Notes: generated by a model not told the origin, from the letters alone. DNA of 64,000 nt from Luidia sarsii (GCA_949987565.1 OX465112.1:17714445-17778444); one strand, 5' to 3'. Positions 1-12,566 are shown, counted from the stretch's first letter. Made by a program: numbers and translations.

Positions 1-529
1 ACAGACAAGCAAATAATCATCACCAACATACAAGCAAACAACCACCTCCTACAAACAAACTAACAAATACCACCCACAGACAAACTAACAGACACCACCC
101 ACAGACAAACTAACAGACACCACTCCCAGAAAAAAAAACAGACAAGCAAACAACCACCTCCTATAAAAACAAACTAACAAATACCACCCACAGACAAACT
201 AACAGACACCGCCTACAGACAAACAAACAACAGACAAGCAAATAACCACCACCAACAGACAAGCAAACAACCACCTCCTACAAACAAACTAACAAATGCC
301 ACCCACAGACAAACTAACAGACACCACCCACAGACAAACTAACAGACACCACCCACAGACAAACAAACAACAGACAAGCAAATAATCATCACCAACATAC
401 AAGCAAACAACCACCTCCTACAAACAAACTAACAAATACCACCCACAGACAAACTAACAGACACCACCCACAGACAAACTAACAGACACCACCCACAGAA
501 AAAAACCGAACAGCAGACAAGCAAACAAC
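1..529. repeat. CA-rich compound tandem repeat
   Basis: The segment is built from short blocks such as ACAGACAAACTAACAGACAC and CAACCACCTCCTAC, repeated with small changes. A longer unit of roughly 139 bases recurs: the block starting CAGACAAGCAAATAA begins near positions 2, 234 and 373. The + strand is almost free of G. The array probably continues left of the window. Reading frames across it are low-complexity and not credible proteins. Confidence 0.9.
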
Positions 530-2092
530 CGCGAGTGCTACAAGTCAGAGACAGATCTGTCGTAGTTCTGATGGCCAGACGGCGAGGCAACGGAGCCCCG
601 GTCACCCGTGAGACGAGGGATGATTGAACCCGAGTAAGAACGGCGTCTTGGAGGGAGCCCATGCGATCGGGGTAGGGGGCCGTTGGGAAATTTGGGGCAA
701 GGGAATTACCAGAATGCTTGGGCATCAGATCTGAATCGGGCCCTGATATACAGCGAGTCGAAGACCTTGATTTAATCGAGGTTTTTGGTTGTTGTTCTGG
801 GGGCCTTTCCATTCTGTTATCTGTTTTTTCTGGAGAAACTGGGGGTAGGGTGGGAGTGTAGTCGAGATACTGCCCGTGAAATTGAATCGAGCCTCGCTGC
901 ACGAGGTAAAATGGACTATCGTGATTGCTGCAATTACGCCTGGGAATATCTATTCCCTGTTCCTGATTGTGGCGGTTTGTGGGCACTCGGAATTGGTGCT
1001 GCACCGATTCGGAGATATTGAAATCTTACTTTGGGTCCTGTTCGCCGCCCATCAGCCCGTTCTCTCGGCTCTGCAGTCCGGTGACAATAGCATGAAAAAC
1101 AGCTACAGACCCGATTCTCCACCCCACATTCTCGGTGTTCAGTTTTGATCATGCTATAAGCGATCTATTCCGATCATCAATTCGAAAATTCAACTTTCAA
1201 GACTCGACAGTGGAATCGAAAGAGTCGATTAAACGCTGGTGCGAGCATCCGTTGCAAACGCTGTCAACGAAGCTGCGATCTTTCCGGGATAATATTTGTC
1301 TCCGCGGGAAATGGTGGTGAGAGCTTCAGAAAGAACAGCGGGGGTCTAAGATGTCTCGACAAATCCATTTGCCCAGCGGCTCGGCTGGGAAGATTTTCCA
1401 ATCCATTGAAACCATATGGGTTGGATTGGCGGTTTTCGCTGCGCAGAAAGGCAGGGAAACCACTGCAGCTTCCGTTGTGTCATCGATCTTCCTTTCCTTT
1501 TTAGGTAGGGGAAGTCGGAAAAAAATAGTCTACAATTGAATAAGTTGCATCTAGAGACTGTGACGAGAAAACAGCGGTTTGTGTGTGGGTACACGCATGG
1601 CTGGAGTCCCGTGCCTTGCTCGACCAAAGAGCGGGCACGTGCCTAACCTTTCGTATTTTGCCGAAACAGTCCTGGACATTTTTTTTTTACGGTGATGGGG
1701 GAGTAATCCGAGCTTTATACCTGAACAGAATATCAAGTCTTGTCGAGCGTCTTGGGGGATATGGGGAGGAGATAAGACGGGGCAAGTCTGGAGGAATCGA
1801 ATCAATGAAGTCACTAGCGGGGAAATCAGAGAAGAGACCATGCGCTGCCCACCCACCCCCAACCCGGCTTAGGGTCAGGCTCCAAATTTGTCTCAATTTA
1901 TGTGGTCCATTTCAAAGTGAACTGCATAAAAATAACAGGTATTTGGATTTTGAAAATCACACTCATTTTTTTTTTTTTTCCAGGGGAAGACTTCGAAAAT
2001 TCAGGTCTTGCCCAATAGATCGGTTGTCATCGATGGGAAGGCGGGGGAAAGATAAAGATTGTGCATTCATGGTGCATGTATGTAACTATTAT
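530..2092. other. No gene recognised
   Basis: Single-copy-looking DNA. Open frames of 60 to 214 codons exist on both strands, but they overlap one another, lack family motifs and run through T-runs, so none is called as a gene. No RNA gene or clear transposon end was seen. Confidence 0.5.
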
Positions 2093-2275
2093 CGCAGTGG
2101 CTGTTGTTACGGCAGTCGTCCGTGTGGTTCCCTGACTTCACAGTATTTTTCAGTATGTTTAGTTCTTGGAACCAGACTATCAGCTAATAGACTGGTTCAA
2201 CCAGCCTGCAATGCTGACGAAATATAATCAAGTCAGGGAACCATACGGACGACTGCCGTAACAACAGCCACTGTG
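2093..2275 (+). mobile_element. 183-bp foldback MITE, family B, copy 1
   Basis: Non-autonomous DNA transposon with long terminal inverted repeats. The left end starts CGCAGTGGCTGTTGTTACGG and the right end is its inverted copy ending CCACTGTG; the arms are about 45 bases. A second, inner inverted repeat (GAACCAG ... CTGGTTC) lies near the centre. The element is flanked by a perfect 9-bp direct repeat, AACTATTAT, at 2084-2092 and 2276-2284, a target-site duplication. Nine bases is typical of Mutator-like elements; hAT elements make eight. No transposase is encoded. Two more copies of exactly the same length lie at 33385 and 34136. Confidence 0.93.
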
Positions 2276-4758
2276 AACTATTATACCTAAGTCAATTGCA
2301 GTTCCGGTCCGTGGCTCCTCGGAGCTGTTGAAAGCAGTGTAAGCAGTGTATGCACGAGACCGTCCGCCATCACTTCATCAACCAGATCACGTGCGCCCGT
2401 CCGGCCACGGGATAGGCCTTTCCCATGCCGAAACCAGAACCTAGTCGTTATAGACTTGACGGGAGAACCCTTCTTTTTCATCGTCTTTGGTATCAGCCTC
2501 CAGGGATTAGAAATCAACCCGACCCCAATGGAGCACGAACTTTATATCGCTCAATTGATTTTGTCTCGTGGTCGTCGGGTTGATTTTTTTTTTTCGTGTC
2601 AATATTGCTTTGAGGTAATACGGCGTCGTTACTTGGAAAGGCAACGGTTATAGCCAACAGTGTGTGACAAGGACGGGGTGTAGAGGGAGCGTGCCAAATA
2701 TGACAGGACTACGATCCTACAAACTCGACCGGGTTGAGAGGGGAAATTACGGGCGACAAACATACGTGGGTTATATTGTGTCATTACGGCAGCGCAGCAA
2801 GTCACGCCCAACCAATGTCCGTCTTGGTCCCCTGGCGCAGGTAGACGTATCTGCCACCCAACCCGGATCAAACGAGTGCATGCAATTGGCAGACAACCAA
2901 ACCGCACTGCGTGTCAAAAGAGAGCGCTTCAATAGCTCAAAATAGCACATCAATTTTCCGGCCACCCTTACAATATCCCCCCCAAGGCAGAGAGCTGACA
3001 ATAATATTTGGAAGGTCGGTGCGGTTGAGCCGATTGTGTCTGGGTTGGGTTGTACTGTACGGCCTTTAGTTTCTCGTAGCATTGATAGCCTACCGTGATA
3101 CGAGCGTTTTCTTCCCTCGGTCATTTCTCCAGAGGGCGGCATTGTCATCGCCAATGCTCGTGAGAGAACTAAAGGTAACTGGAGGACATTTGCCTGTGCG
3201 AATGTTTTCAGACAACACTCCCAAACCTCACTGAGTGTCAGTCCCGATGCTATTCTCGTCGATAATGCTACCCCCGATCGGTGGTTCAGTGGCCCAGGTT
3301 TGTTTCACCGCACGGGAAGACCGCTTTACTACGGGAATTCGAATACGTCTCATTGCCACCAACAACTCGTGGGAGTTCACGGGCGGCCATAATCAACGCA
3401 CTATAAACGGCGGGTCGACACACTGCGAGGTTTCCGTGGGCTTGTTTACGACGACGTGACGCCGATAAACCTCGGGTGAGCTTTTTTTGTGGAGCGATCT
3501 GAACGATCTTTCGTCAAATCCACGCACCGGTTCTGTCTGTTCCCCAGCGACCAGCAAGTGGCTGTCGTTAATCCGTCGCGAAGATGCCTTTTTTGGAACA
3601 CACCCCACCACCTCCTCCCTCGGCTCGGTATCCGTCGTCCCTAAAAGGTGACGACGGGTCATCAAAGTGTAACGGTATAAAAAAAAGGGAGACGTCCAAA
3701 TGGCGATCGAATCAACATTCACAGACGGCGAGGCGGGGCGGGACGCGCCGAGGGGGGGGGGGGGGCAGCAAAACCCGAGAGTCAATATCTCAGCCAGCCT
3801 ACACTTCTTCTTGAAACTCGACACGCGGGGGATGTCGGAAGAGGCGGATGAAAGGGGAAACGAAAAAAAAACGGAGAGCGAAACGAAACGGCGGCCTGAT
3901 ATCTTTTTTTTTTTTTTTTTAACTTGGATTCACGAACCATTATAACTAATGATGAATAGCGGCCCAAAGCATTGTGCTTGAAGCGAGTTCCAATTAAAAA
4001 GAATTTCATAAGGTGGAGAGAAAGTAACAGCATCAAACTAACATGATTCACTCGGTGGTCGTGGTGTTGGTAACCTTATCACTATATATCCACCTCCTCC
4101 TTCTCGTCCACTTTTGTACGCGTGGGTTGTTGGGTGTGGGAGCAATCACAGACCGAATCAGAAGGAATGAAATCAGATCGTTTCTCGCATAGGCACGTGT
4201 CCCATGGAAACAAATAAGAGAAAGAAATCGTGGACCGATACTCATCTGGAAACATGCGTCCAACGCTGTTCCGTGGACCGACATGAAACCGAATACCGCC
4301 GAGACATTTTTTGTAGCCGAAGGCTCTGTTCCGCTTCAGTTTCCCCGGGTTTTTTTTTTGTCCTGGTCTAAACTAAAAATATGATCAGGCCTCAATCAAT
4401 GTCACAAAACTTGTCTGTCTGATCTGATCGGAGTAGTGACGAAGAGTTATTGCGTTGAGGACCGTGCGTGTCTGGTGCAGCACCAAGCGACTACTCCCGC
4501 CCCCACCCCAAGAAAAAAAATGGTAGAAACTACATATTTTACCCAACTCTGGGTCTGGTTCCATCACTATTTAGAGTTATCGATTGATTTTCACTGGGAC
4601 AAATCCAGCTAGGGGGTTTTCATTGACCGATAATCGATACCAGTCGAAATTTGGAGAAAAAAAAATCCAATAATGGTTAGGATTTGGACTTAGGTTAGGA
4701 TTGGGATGCCCGAACCCTGATACGAACGGCTAGGCAACTTTTGTCAGACAAGATAACG
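2276..4758. other. No gene recognised
   Basis: No coding region can be supported. The stretch holds homopolymer runs (G-run near 3754-3766, T-run near 3903-3920) and scattered short frames without family features. Confidence 0.5.
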
Positions 4759-4984
4759 CGGTGTGACAGTCTAAAATGGGTAGCATGATCAAATGGGTGG
4801 CCTGCCATATAATTATGGGCAATCAGGTTAGCATAAAGGGCGCCCGCACGCGCTCAGTTCACCCACCCATCTTAGCACGCCGCCTATTTCGCCTATTTCA
4901 GCAGGTTGTCGCTACGTTCTCAGATGGGTGGTGACGTCACCCACCCATTTTAGCACGGCCACCCACTTGAGATCGTGACACCGG
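4759..4984 (+). mobile_element. About 226-bp MITE, family C, copy 1
   Basis: The ends are short inverted repeats: CGGTGTGACAGTCT on the left and a right end reading GAGATCGTGACACCGG. The interior contains several ATGGGTGG blocks and a near-perfect palindrome centred on TGACGTCA at about 4924-4948, so one half can fold back on itself. An inverted copy with the same interior lies at 33807-34032. No coding capacity. No convincing target-site duplication was found. Confidence 0.85.
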
Positions 4985-5920
4985 CCGAGGGCAATGGTTA
5001 GGTTGTGGCTGTGGACACCCCCCCCCCCCCGCACAGCTGCTTAAGCACCAACATTTGCTTAAGCACAAAAATCTATGCCCAATAAAGTCAAATCAGTTTG
5101 GGCAGCCAAAGTTCCACTTGTATACATGTAGGCTACGCACCCAATTTTCCAATACAAGCCGAGTGCACGCAGCAAGCATTGAGTGAAATGATGGCTGGCA
5201 CTCCTGTACCAAGCCATGGCGATTGTCATGCAATGCAAGTTTTCTTGCTTCATAAAGCGGCTCTATGAATTTGGGCCGTGGTTCTGAGGGCCCTCCATCC
5301 ACCACCGCAATAAACAAAGATTGCATCCCCCTCCGAGTTTGGAATGGCTTCCCATAGGCCCCACCGGCCGAACGCTATTCAATTTCCCCCGTATACGTGA
5401 CCGGCTGTGCGCGTCGCTTCTATAAACACGCGTCTTCGTCGATTTACATTTTGCGCGCGCACTCACTGGTGACCCACTTCGCAGACGGGTGGTAAACAAG
5501 GTAAGCCCTACGCCGACACCACGGAGGACCTATACCGGGCTTTAGTCGATGCAATCACCGCCTCCAATACCCGTGAGCGCGGACTTAATGTGAACGTGCC
5601 TCTTCCCCACATACCCTGGATTATAGACGACGTCAGGACTGGTTGAAACCAGCAAGTCACGGACAATGTATGTCCCCAATATTCATCCGCGTAAGTAACT
5701 TTTAATGGGAGCTTTCTGGACTGCCATCGGTCAGCGTGCCGTTACGCTAGCACGTATGTATCCATCGGCCTGCTTTTTTGTATGGCGACCCGGGTCCTAT
5801 CTATACGGTGTCGCACACCTTCGTCGGTAAATGAGTCGGCGAGGGGACGTCTCGCTCGGAAAGAGGAATACAGACTGATTCATCGGGGCGCCTCTTGCTA
5901 TAAGTTATTGATGGAGTTGT
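4985..5920. other. No gene recognised
   Basis: Contains a C-run near 5020-5029 and otherwise unassigned DNA. Short frames on both strands have no recognisable domain. Confidence 0.5.
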
Positions 5921-6393
5921 TAAAAGAGAGAGAGAGAGAGGGAGAGGAAAGAGAGGGAGAAACGGAGAGAGGGGAGAGAGGGAGAGGGGGAGAGAGGGAG
6001 AGGGGGGAGAGGGTGGGAGATAGAAAGATGGAGAGAGAGGAGAGAGAGGGAGGGTGGAGAGAAAGAGAGGGAGAGGGGAGAGGGGGACGGGGAGAGAGAA
6101 AGGGAGAGAGGGGAAGGGGAGAGAGGGGGAAAGACAGAAGGGGGAGAGGGAAAGGAGTAGAGAGAGTGGGAGATAGAAAGATGGAGAGAGGAGAGAGAGG
6201 GAGGTTGGAGAGAAAGGGAGAGAGGGGAAGGGGAGAGAGAGAAAGAGAGAGGGAGAAAAAGAGAGAGAGACGGGGGATAGAGAGAGAGGGGGAGAGAGAG
6301 GGGAGAGAGAGAGGGGAGAGAGAGAGGGGAGAGAGAGAGGGATGGGGGCAGAGGGGGAGAGAGAGACAGAGAGAGAGAGGGAGAGAGAGAGCT

Positions 6394-6425
<32 letters not shown>

Positions 6426-6888
6426 GAGAGATAGAGGGGAGAGACACAGATAGAGAGAGAGAGAGAGAGAGGGAAGAAAGGGGGAAAGAGAGAAGGGGAG
6501 AGAGGAAGAGTGGGAGAGAGGGAAGAGAGGGGGGAAGACAGAGGGGGAGAGAGGGAGAGGGGGAGAGAGAGTGGGAGATAAAAAGATGGAGAGAGAGGAG
6601 AGGGAGGGAGGGTGGAGAGAAAGGGAGGGAGAGGGGAGAGAATGAGAGGGTAGAGGGGGACGGGGAGAGAGAAAGAGAGAGAGGGGAAGGGGAGAGAGAG
6701 AAAGAGAGAGAGAGGGAGAGAAAGAGAGACGGGGGATAGAGAGGGGGGAAGAGAGGAGAGAGAGAGGGATGGGGGCAGAGGGGGAGAGAGAGACAGAGAG
6801 AGAGAGCTAGAGAGAAAGAGAGAGAGAGAGGGGGGAGAGAGATAGAGGGGAGAGATACAGATAGAGAGAGAGAGAGCTGTGAGTCATC
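5921..6888. repeat. Polypurine (GA-rich) tract, about 970 bp
   Basis: The + strand is almost entirely A and G in GAGAGAGG-type units, with rare C or T. A longer block beginning GTGGGAGATAGAAAGATGGA recurs near 6014 and 6168, and GTGGGAGATAAAAAGATGGA near 6571, so the tract grew partly by duplication of larger segments. Long open frames on both strands (rich in R, E and G, or in S, P and L) are artefacts of the repeat having no stop codons. Confidence 0.97.
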
Positions 6889-8180
6889 ACTGTGTCTACT
6901 TTGGGTATGTACCAACGATTCCATGCATATTCTGCCGCGCTGGTTACTATATATACGCCCCGAACAGGCACACGCTCTCCAATAATTCAACATCAAATCA
7001 GACAGGACGAATCCCTCCTCCTCTCACCTCCCCAACCGGTCACCCCCAGTACGTGGTGCTCCCTCGTGAATTCAACATTCAGCAGAAGCAGCATCAATAA
7101 TGGAACGAGGCGGGGTAGGAGCCAACAACCCCCCCCCCCCCCTCCTCCCTCTCCTTCTCCCTCTCCCTTTTAAATTTTTCACGACCTTCTGGGGGGGGGG
7201 GGGAGAACAAATGCAGACGAGGGTGTTTCCGCGAGGGTGTTTTGGGGTGTGTTTTTTTTCGGGGCTGCGGCCGGCTGGGGAAAGTGCGGTATACGCGATC
7301 AACCCAGCCACTTCGGCCCGCCAATACACCTCGAACGGAGTGGGGCGAAATGAACGAGGAGAATACTTGCCCATTTCGCGGTTCGGGGCTACACAAACAA
7401 GATTGAAATGAAAATATTTCATCGGGAGGGAGGGGGGTAAAGGGGCTGGGAGGAGATAGAGGTGGGGGTGAACCGTTGGCATGAATGGTTTATAAGTCGG
7501 CGGGAGATTGGCAAATTGGCCGGGCCGCCTGGCACGAACCACCCTTCACTCTGTCTTCATTAACTAATGACGCTTCTGATCTGGCGTAGACAGGCGGGCG
7601 GGAGGGGAAAGGGGTATATAGGGGTAGGGGGGGGAAGGAGAAGGGTCCGCGGGATTATCCGGCCCCGATCACCCCGCAGGTTTTCGACCTATTTAGAGTT
7701 GTCGTCAAGAGCATCGCACTATTCCGCCGGGAAAAGTGCAAAAAAAAAAACATCTGCCAGCAAACGGCTCTAGTTGGTCTTGCAATCTCACCGGCCCTAC
7801 CACTCCCCCACCGCCACCGCCACCGCCTTCATCACCCTCCCCTATCGGCCCGTCTCTGCAACTGCGCTCCCTCGTTCGCCCGGGATCAGTGGTCGGCAAG
7901 CTCGTCGGTTCGTTTATATCCAGAGCGCCCTACATGGGGGACAATGATGTGAGGAAGCCGCGGCACTTTGGAAACTCAAAGGTGCGGGTAGATAGACACA
8001 ACCAGGGAGCGGAGGCTGTATAGCAATATTGGATGTTAACTCCAACCATGGAGGAAGAAGACCCCTTTCTTCCTCCATGCTCTAACCTTTGCGTTCGATT
8101 CAAGTGTTTACACAGTGTCATTAGCAGTGTCGATATCAACGCTGAAGTTATACATGCCTGACAGGCAGTAAGCGCACATT
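6889..8180. other. No gene recognised; homopolymer-rich
   Basis: Includes a C-run near 7131-7142, a G-run near 7191-7203, and a short CCGCCA-type repeat near 7808-7827. The overlapping frames are proline- or glycine-rich because of these runs. No gene or RNA is supported. Confidence 0.5.
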
Positions 8181-8432
8181 TGTGACCCGGCACAGCATAA
8201 TGAGGAATAACCCCACTTTTGAGATTTGGAGATTTTCTAATGATGTGAAAGAGTGTACCATTAGCTTTCAAATGATATCAAAATTTCCTCCAATACATGA
8301 ACTTTCCGAAAATAAGAATAAAAAAGAAAATTGATTTTTAGCCGAATTGAGAAAAGATACTTTGACTTTAGGCGTTGTTTACTCGAAAAGTGTTTTGGTG
8401 GGATATTCTTCATGTCGCTGTGCCGGGTCACA
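8181..8432 (+). mobile_element. MITE family A, copy 1 (internally deleted)
   Basis: Left end TGTGACCCGGCACAGCATAA; the right end is its inverted counterpart, ending GTGCCGGGTCACA. The terminal repeats are about 30 bases and include the ATGAGGAATA / TATTCTTCAT pair. This copy is 252 bp against about 470 bp for full-length copies at 20349, 25330 and 26610; the central portion is missing. No protein is encoded. Confidence 0.93.
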
Positions 8433-8967
8433 AATGACTTTTTTAGGGGGTGATGGGCGGGCCCTATCGCGGTGTTTAGAGCGAGCGCGACGGTAAAAGC
8501 TCGAGGGAACGGAGCGAAATGGGGCCATCGTATCAGGGTGGCTGAATTGGCAGAAATTGAAGCAGCTTCAATTCACGGCGGGCATTTCGCCATCCGATCC
8601 GTATAGACGATCGGCGGGTTTAATAAGGGGGGGGGTTTCGAGGCAGCGCGTGGGTCAGCAAAAGTGCATCGGAATGGCTTCGGCGGGGTCAGCAACGGTC
8701 ATCAACTCCCCCGTGTCGCTCTCGCGTTCTAAGCGGTAGCTTTCCCGGCGTGGGTTCAGACGGAGTTCATTGCGTCCCTGAAGAAAATCTTGCCGGTCGG
8801 TCGCACACTGGCGTGTTTGGGCTTGGAGATCCCCCCTCACACCCCCTCTAGAGGCGACAGTGAGCAAGGTAGTGGAGTTCAGAATGGACGCGCTACGCTC
8901 AGTTAGAGTTCGAGATATATATGCAGACCGACGTATGAAGCTCAATATTTTATTGTATCTTCAATTA
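8433..8967. other. No gene recognised
   Basis: Unassigned DNA between a MITE and a G-rich tandem array. No coding or RNA feature can be supported. Confidence 0.5.
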
Positions 8968-9291
8968 GGGGGTAGGGGGTAGGGGGTAGGGGATAGGGGG
9001 TAGGGGGTAGGGGGTAGGGGGTAGGGGGTAGGGGGTAGGGGGTAGGGGGTAGGGGGTAGGGGGTAGGGGGTAGGGGGTAGGGGGTAGGGGGTAGGGGGTA
9101 GGGGGTAGGGGGTAGGGGGTAGGGGGTAGGGTAGGGGTAGGGATAGGGGGTAGGGGTAGAGGGTAGGGATAGGGGGTAGGGGTAGGGGTAGGGGGTAGGG
9201 GGTAGGGGGTAGGTTAGGGGTAGGGATAGGGGGTAGGGGTAGAGGGTAGGGATAGAGGGTAGGGGTAGGGGTAGGGGGTAGGGGTAGGCGA
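8968..9291. repeat. (GGGGGTA)n tandem array, about 320 bp
   Basis: A 7-base unit GGGGGTA runs almost perfectly from 8968 to about 9128, then continues with variants (GGGGTA, GGGATA, GGGTAGA) to 9291. It resembles telomere-type G-rich repeats but is not TTAGGG. Runs of five G every seven bases make it a strong G-quadruplex candidate. Confidence 0.96.
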
Positions 9292-10203
9292 CAGTCTTAC
9301 AGCGTTTCGTTCATTTTGCAGGGAAACAGTTAGCTCCGCCGTGGCCAACAAAAATCGCCCATTGAAACGTGTGGGATTCTATTCGGGGATTGAGCTTCAT
9401 ACGTATGCACGTATACATAGTTCACAGTTAGCGACCAGTTTCAACACAGAGCCGGTCGATGACGACATCCCTCGCTACTCTTTTCGCCGTTCTCTCTACG
9501 GCGGCCCGTAGATGCGCATGCGTGTAGTACGTCATGGACCTTGCCGCGATGACCTTTTGCACGAATCGCTGGATCAGCCCCCCCCCCTCCCCCTACCCCT
9601 TACCCTCTCGGGGGTAGATGACTCGCTTTCGTCATACCAACGCTGAAACTAGAGACTTGCGGTTCTCGCTGTGAAGTGTGAAGTGTCCGCCGAGAAACTG
9701 CGATAAGAGGGGGGGGGGGGTATTGGCTTTATTCACCGGTCATCCCCGAGACCGAGGCCAATACAGCACGCCTATCAAGCTATGCAAAGCAAAACGTGGT
9801 CGTAATAAAGAGACGGGTGTATATCTGGTGATGCTTTGGACCGCTAGAATTTCTACCAATAGCCATTCAAGCTGAAGGCTATACCTGCGAAGGTGTTGCC
9901 TACTGCCTTTGATTTACAGTCGCTTATTTTTGGCCCTGGGCTAGTGCATACTCGCCTCGGAGATGGGCTACATGCAGCAAACGGTGTGTACAATTCGTTT
10001 GAGATAGTCCAAGGTTCTGCAAAAGACAAGATGTTTCATCAATTGCATTCCGAATACAATCCACCAGACGGCACCTATTTTCTTCGGCAGGATATATCAA
10101 GCGATATCAGAGTTTGTTATGCAGGGGCAATTTATTTGTCTTGGTGAGACCTAGAAGGTAGCGCGGCCGCTTTCTGACGTCTGCCCTCGTAAAAATGATC
10201 GAT
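9292..10203. other. No gene recognised
   Basis: Contains a C-run near 9580-9586 and a G-run near 9710-9720. The open frame at 9893-10147 has no recognisable features. Confidence 0.5.
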
Positions 10204-10804
10204 GGAAATCCTTCCCTTTCTCCATCCTCTCCCCCAATTCCCACCTCTCTCCTCTCCCTCTCAGACCTTCTCTTTCTCTCTGCCTCTGTCTATCTCTCTC
10301 ACTGTCACTGTTTCTCTGTCTCTCTCTCTCTCTCTCTCTCTTGGTCTTTCTCTCTCTCTCCATCCCCTCTCCCTCTCCTTCTCTCTTTCTCTCTGTTTCT
10401 CTATCTATATCTCTCTGTCTCTTTCTGTCTTTCTCTCTCCTCTTTCACTATATCTCTCTCTCTCTTCCCTCTCTCTCCCTCTCCCCTCCCTCTCTCTCTC
10501 TCTCCCCTCTTTCTCTCTCTCTCTCCCTCTCCCCCTCTCTCTGCCTCTCCCCCTCTCTCCCGGCCCCCTCTCTCCCCCTCACTCTCTCCCCCTCTCTCTC
10601 TCCCCCTCTCTCCCCCTCTCTTTCTGTCTTTCTCTCTACTCTTTCACTATCCCCCTCTCTCTCTCACTCTCCCTATATTTCTCCTCTCTCCTCTCTCTCC
10701 TCTTTCTCTTACCTCTCTCTCCCTCTCCCCTCCCTCTCTCTCTCTTCCAACTCTCTCTCTCCCTCTCCCCTCTCTCTGCCTCTCCCCCTCTCTCTCTCTC
10801 CCCA

Positions 10805-10848
<44 letters not shown>

Positions 10849-10901
10849 CCTCTCTCTCTCTCTCTCTCTCTTCATCCCTCTCCCCCTCTCTCTCTCTCTC
10901 T
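10204..10901. repeat. Polypyrimidine (CT-rich) tract, about 700 bp
   Basis: Almost pure C and T on the + strand, in CTCTCTCTCC-type units with a few G or A interruptions. Three parallel frames stay open throughout and give only serine, leucine and proline, as expected of the repeat. Confidence 0.97.
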
Positions 10902-11773
10902 GGTCACAAATTACACTGTCCCGCGTGACCGTCTAGTTGTGGGGCCCAACGGAAAATGGACGGATGGACGCTCTGAGCATCTGCGTTTGTTTGCGCATTC
11001 AGGGCCGGGCCTGGCTTGACGGTGGTTTCGCACGGTCAGAGGCCTTTAGAGCCACAGACAGGAATAATCATGTACCTCGTCTGGTCGCATTCCCCCGGCG
11101 AAGCTCGATAATCACCGCACGCTCTTCCCACGGCTCCCTCTCATCTCTTTATACGGGGGGTTTGGGGAGGAGGAGAAGGGGGAGAAGACTCTACGAGACT
11201 CTTACTATTCAAGTGCTTCACAAGTTGCTTGCATTTCTGCAAGCCCACAGGAAAAAAAAAAGACAAATGGGTTGAGATGTACGGGCCGTCGTAATACACC
11301 CGCATCAATACTCGAGGACTCTCAGACGGCCGGAGTGGGGTTCTCTCTGCCCGAAGCGGTGTGCCCCCAACCATCCTGGTAAAAAAAAAAAAAAAAAGAC
11401 CCCCGGGGCAATCCGGCTCAATCAAAGACCGTGACATTTCACGTTCACGTTCCGATTATCAGATTGAGAGACGCGACAAGGGTCTGGCCGCGAATAACGG
11501 TTGCAAAACTTGACCGAGAAACCAGCGAAGAGAATAAAAACCCGTGCCGCATCTTCGAAAGCGACAACACCACCCCCCCCCCTCCCCGATGGCTGCGAGC
11601 GGACTCCGGTCACGTCTCCTGATCATTGCGAGGAACATGTCGAGCTGACGGACAACAGGGGAATCTCTTAACATTGCCCAATTGGCGACCATTGAAATTC
11701 CAGTCATTTCCCTGTCTGTCTGTCGATCTCACATTCCCTCATCGGTTTCCGATGCTCTTGTGGCTTCCGGTTC

Positions 11774-11807
<34 letters not shown>

Positions 11808-12040
11808 GGGGGGGGGGTCCATAGGGGTAGTTGAGTATAACCGTTCCTTGAGTCTTTCAATCCTCCGTACGTGCCCGGCCTGATCAAGAGCAAGCGCTTG
11901 AGACGGTGCCCGTGGGTCGTGGACCCGTATACAAACACGGTCATCCCTGATTTGCAGTGTGAGGAGAATCAACGAGCCCGTATATATGCGCACTCCTACA
12001 CGCTCTCTTAAAGGTGGCGAGTGGCAGATAAAGTATGGGA
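10902..12040. other. No gene recognised
   Basis: Unassigned DNA with an A-run near 11381-11397, a C-run near 11572-11582 and the oligo(T)-oligo(G) junction annotated separately. Confidence 0.5.
11776..11817. repeat. T31-G11 compound homopolymer
   Basis: Thirty-one T followed directly by eleven G. One of seven T-to-G (or C-to-A) junctions in the window, all with the same polarity. Confidence 0.95.
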
Positions 12041-12041
12041 T

Positions 12042-12566
12042 GGGCCTGGGCGAATTCGGGGAGTTTGGGGGTAACCGCGACTACCCGAATTTTGAAATCG
12101 TCGGGTACCCGGATACCCGCAATTCAATGTAAAACATAAGGAATTAAGAACCCGGAAATACGTTGGGTAATGCCCGTAAAAAAAAAACCGACTTTTTAAT
12201 CGCGATCCACTTTTCGAAAAAAAAAGTTGCCGTTTGCGGACGTGTGCAAAAGATAAAATAATAACCGTGGCGACAAAAGCAACTCTCCTCAGTAATGTTG
12301 AGAATGCAGTACTGCATTAACACATCTTTGTTCCTCTACAGTTAAGGGTCAGAGGTCACTCCACATGTCGTGTTTGGGGGTCACGACTTAATACGTCGCC
12401 CACAAGAATGGAATCATGACTTCGTGTGGTACATTTTCTAATGCTAGTTACGATAGGGGATATCAATACAAACGAGTTCTTGTTTCACATTGTTAGAAAA
12501 ACAACCGGGTAATCGAATCCAGGTACCCGTTATCCTGGGTACCCGGTTCGTCTGCCCAGGCCTAGA
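12042..12566. mobile_element. Possible hAT-like MITE with GGCCTGGGC ends
   Basis: The left end reads GGGCCTGGGCGAATTCGGGG and the right end reads ACCCGGTTCGTCTGCCCAGG followed by CCTA, giving imperfect inverted termini. Blocks of GGGTACCCG occur just inside both ends. Only one copy is visible and no clean target-site duplication was found, so this is an inference from the ends. Confidence 0.45.

Noticed and set aside
5782..6996. Long R/E/G-rich and S/P/L-rich frames across 5.8-7.0 kb
   Set aside because: Translation of the polypurine tract; no unique domain outside it.
8968..9291. True telomere
   Set aside because: Unit is GGGGGTA, not TTAGGG, and unique sequence lies on both sides.
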